49,575 bases of DNA, from contig CADADA010000020.1 of assembly GCA_902786515.1 (NCBI GenBank), forward strand, positions 1-49,575. The letters run 5' to 3'. The translations under genes and the position numbers were made by a program. The notes under the pieces were generated by a model, which saw only the letters and a program-made list of their open reading frames with translations, was not told the DNA's origin and did no database searches. Shown one piece after another: positions 48,251 to 49,575 of this stretch. Numbering within the stretch: position 1 is the first letter of the stretch; every line of letters begins with the position of its first letter. Origin of the DNA: an uncultured Lachnospiraceae bacterium (GTDB lineage: Bacteria; Bacillota; Clostridia; Lachnospirales; Lachnospiraceae).

Positions 48251-48652
48251 CTTCCTGTATACTATTGTTGTTACTCACGTACGTGTCATTAATTGAATTA
48301 CCTAATGTTATCATCTGCCCAAAAATTATGTTATTTTTTGTTTTTTCATATCTTACTGTAAGCCGAGGTGTATTGGTTTGCAGTAAGATTTGTATCTTAT
48401 TCTATTGATTCTCCAAGCCTTTTCAATGAACATGTTACGCTACATGCATCTACACTGTTAAGTGTTGTATATGTCTTAAGACTTTCATAATTTTAGAAAA
48501 CATCAGTAATGTTTACTGTATCTGTTCCTAAGTGGTAAACCATGCGTACCGCGGCAAAAGAAGATATTTATGAGATAATGAGTCCATCTTATCCAAAGAA
48601 GGATTTTCACATAGATTAGTCAACACATTAGATCCGGGGGAGGGAATGGCCT
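48251..48652. other. noncoding 400-bp stretch after GlnRS
   Basis: No coding frame or clear repeat can be supported here. The sequence looks like decayed coding DNA, and the minus strand contains short stretches that might be recombinase remnants, but I could not align them. No strong terminator is seen directly after the GlnRS stop. Confidence 0.4.
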
Positions 48653-48830
48653 CAAATCATTCAAAATTGCAATGCTAGTGGTTTTACAAAGGAAGTGTCT
48701 GCAGAATCATATTAATGAAAAATCATTTTATTATTGTAAGCGTGTTATCAGAAGAGAAATGCTTACAGCCTGCCAGTTGCCGGTAATAGCAGATTCTTAT
48801 GTTGAATCAACTTTTTTACAAAAAAGATAA
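48653..48830 (+). pseudogene. frameshifted IS66-type TnpA (accessory protein) remnant
   Basis: In one frame the sequence reads QIIQNCNASGFTKEV (48653-48697), and after a frameshift another reads CLQNHINEKSFYYCKRVIRR (from about 48699) and continues EMLTACQLPVIADSYVESTF to a stop at 48830. Together they match the layout of the IS66 TnpA-like protein (W..I...NASG.....WC..N.I..K.FYYW.R.VR). No TnpB or TnpC follows. It is a relic of an insertion sequence on the right flank of the island. Confidence 0.6.
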
Positions 48831-48898
48831 TGATAAAAATATTTTAATAACTCATAATAGAAACATATGAAGTGATCTATTATCCCTCAGAGTTAGGG

Positions 48899-49512
48899 GA
48901 CTTGTCAATAATGATGCAAATCTCTGTGACAGTTTTTGATACGGAGCCTTTACAGTTACGAAAAACTCAGGGATATCGCATTTAGGACTCTGGTCGAGGA
49001 TAGAATCAGTCAAGGTTTAAAGTGGCACCGTTAATTTTGCATACAATTGGCGTATGATTTTTGACTGTACTACTGATACTTTGTGATTATGCCAGTATAT
49101 ATCCGAAAACTTAATGTATGTGATATCGATTCTGCGAAGCACGGTGCAGTATTTGACAAGTATAATCGCTAGATAACTCTTGCCAATGGTATCTGTAGTA
49201 GTCACATGGGCTATTCATGAAATCTCATCTTCGGAATAGGACAGGATAATACGCCGATAGTCAGTTTTCAGCTTCAGTAGAGTATAATCACGGTGTAGGT
49301 AACAGTTTCCATGAGCCCGAAGGTATTCAGCGTAGATTGCTTTTTGTCGCAATGCTGATCGGATAATTGTTAAGTATCTTTTCAATGAGGTTGCTTGTTT
49401 GATCGGATACAATGTACTTGGATAGTTGCGATTTTGTACTCGGAAAATTTACAATACAGCTTTTCGTAAGTAAAGTTGTAAGTGGTATACTATTTTCCAT
49501 AGAAAGTGGCAA
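48899..49512 (-). pseudogene. broken tyrosine recombinase/integrase
   Basis: On the minus strand, four pieces in different frames together resemble a tyrosine recombinase. The best parts are LAIILVKYCTVLRRIDITYI followed by KFSDIYWHNHKVSVVQSK (within 49017-49175, the catalytic-domain start) and, in the same frame after a premature stop at 49017-49019, IPEFFVTVKAPYQKLSQRFA (about 48910-48970). The part upstream (49206-49512) is split by further frameshifts. The region carrying the downstream catalytic H, R and Y is missing. It is thus inactive and probably a remnant of the element that brought in the island. Confidence 0.6.
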
Positions 49513-49575
49513 TTAATTTTCCATAGTTTTCAATTAAATATTATTCCGTGATATACTTTGTCACGGAGGTGAAGA

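Noticed and set aside
48251..48560. Minus-strand stretches resembling a recombinase C terminus
   Set aside because: Short fragments such as a HLGTDTVNITDVF-like reading look suggestive, but they are interrupted by stops and I could not match catalytic residues.

Overview
The window looks like the replication-origin region of a low-GC Firmicute chromosome, most likely a member of the Lachnospiraceae. The evidence is the AT-rich sequence, the core gene order around oriC, bacterial-type translation signals with several TTG starts, DUF3881 and DUF4446 family proteins, a YidC with a large external insertion, and a V/A-type ATPase operon. No marker gene fixes the genus.

Left arm (1-13732, nearly all on the minus strand): tandem promoters and a leader-like sequence that probably feed an rRNA operon beyond the left edge; tRNA-Ser(GCU); a TspO-like membrane protein; a small helical hypothetical protein; a glutamate-cysteine ligase next to a class II glutamine amidotransferase-like protein; a two-subunit class I fumarase; then gyrA, gyrB, recF, an S4-domain gene, dnaN and dnaA. 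DnaA boxes lie on both sides of dnaA (12100-12379 and 13733-14181).

Right arm (14182-28430, mostly plus strand): rpmH, rnpA, yidD, yidC, jag, mnmE, mnmG and rsmG, then an alpha/beta hydrolase on the opposite strand, a coiled-coil protein, three parS palindromes, parA and parB, a DUF4446 gene, birA, a DUF3881 gene, tRNA-Arg(CCU), a DEDDh exonuclease, and a 145-bp nested inverted-repeat element that also has a half copy beside birA.

Minus-strand block 28432-39151: a nine-gene V/A-type ATPase operon in the order peripheral coil-C-I-K-F-E-A-B-D, followed by a D,D-carboxypeptidase and a degenerate tyrosine recombinase.

Accessory island (about 39270-49575): very AT-rich, bounded and interrupted by broken transposase and recombinase relics. 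It carries a GNAT acetyltransferase, a stand-alone radical SAM protein, and a tight operon: radical SAM, SPASM radical SAM, divergent GlnRS paralogue, thymidylate-kinase-like P-loop kinase, a tRNA-Gln(UUG) gene, and a second, near-canonical GlnRS. The tRNA starts 4 nt after the kinase stop codon, has no promoter of its own, encodes no CCA and has an A1/A72 mismatch. Two aminoacyl-tRNA synthetases, their own tRNA and several radical SAM enzymes in one mobile unit suggest a dedicated, possibly translation-independent, aminoacyl-tRNA pathway that makes or uses glutamine or a glutamine analogue. This is the strongest candidate for an undescribed system. No acceptor enzyme using the charged tRNA is visible in the window.
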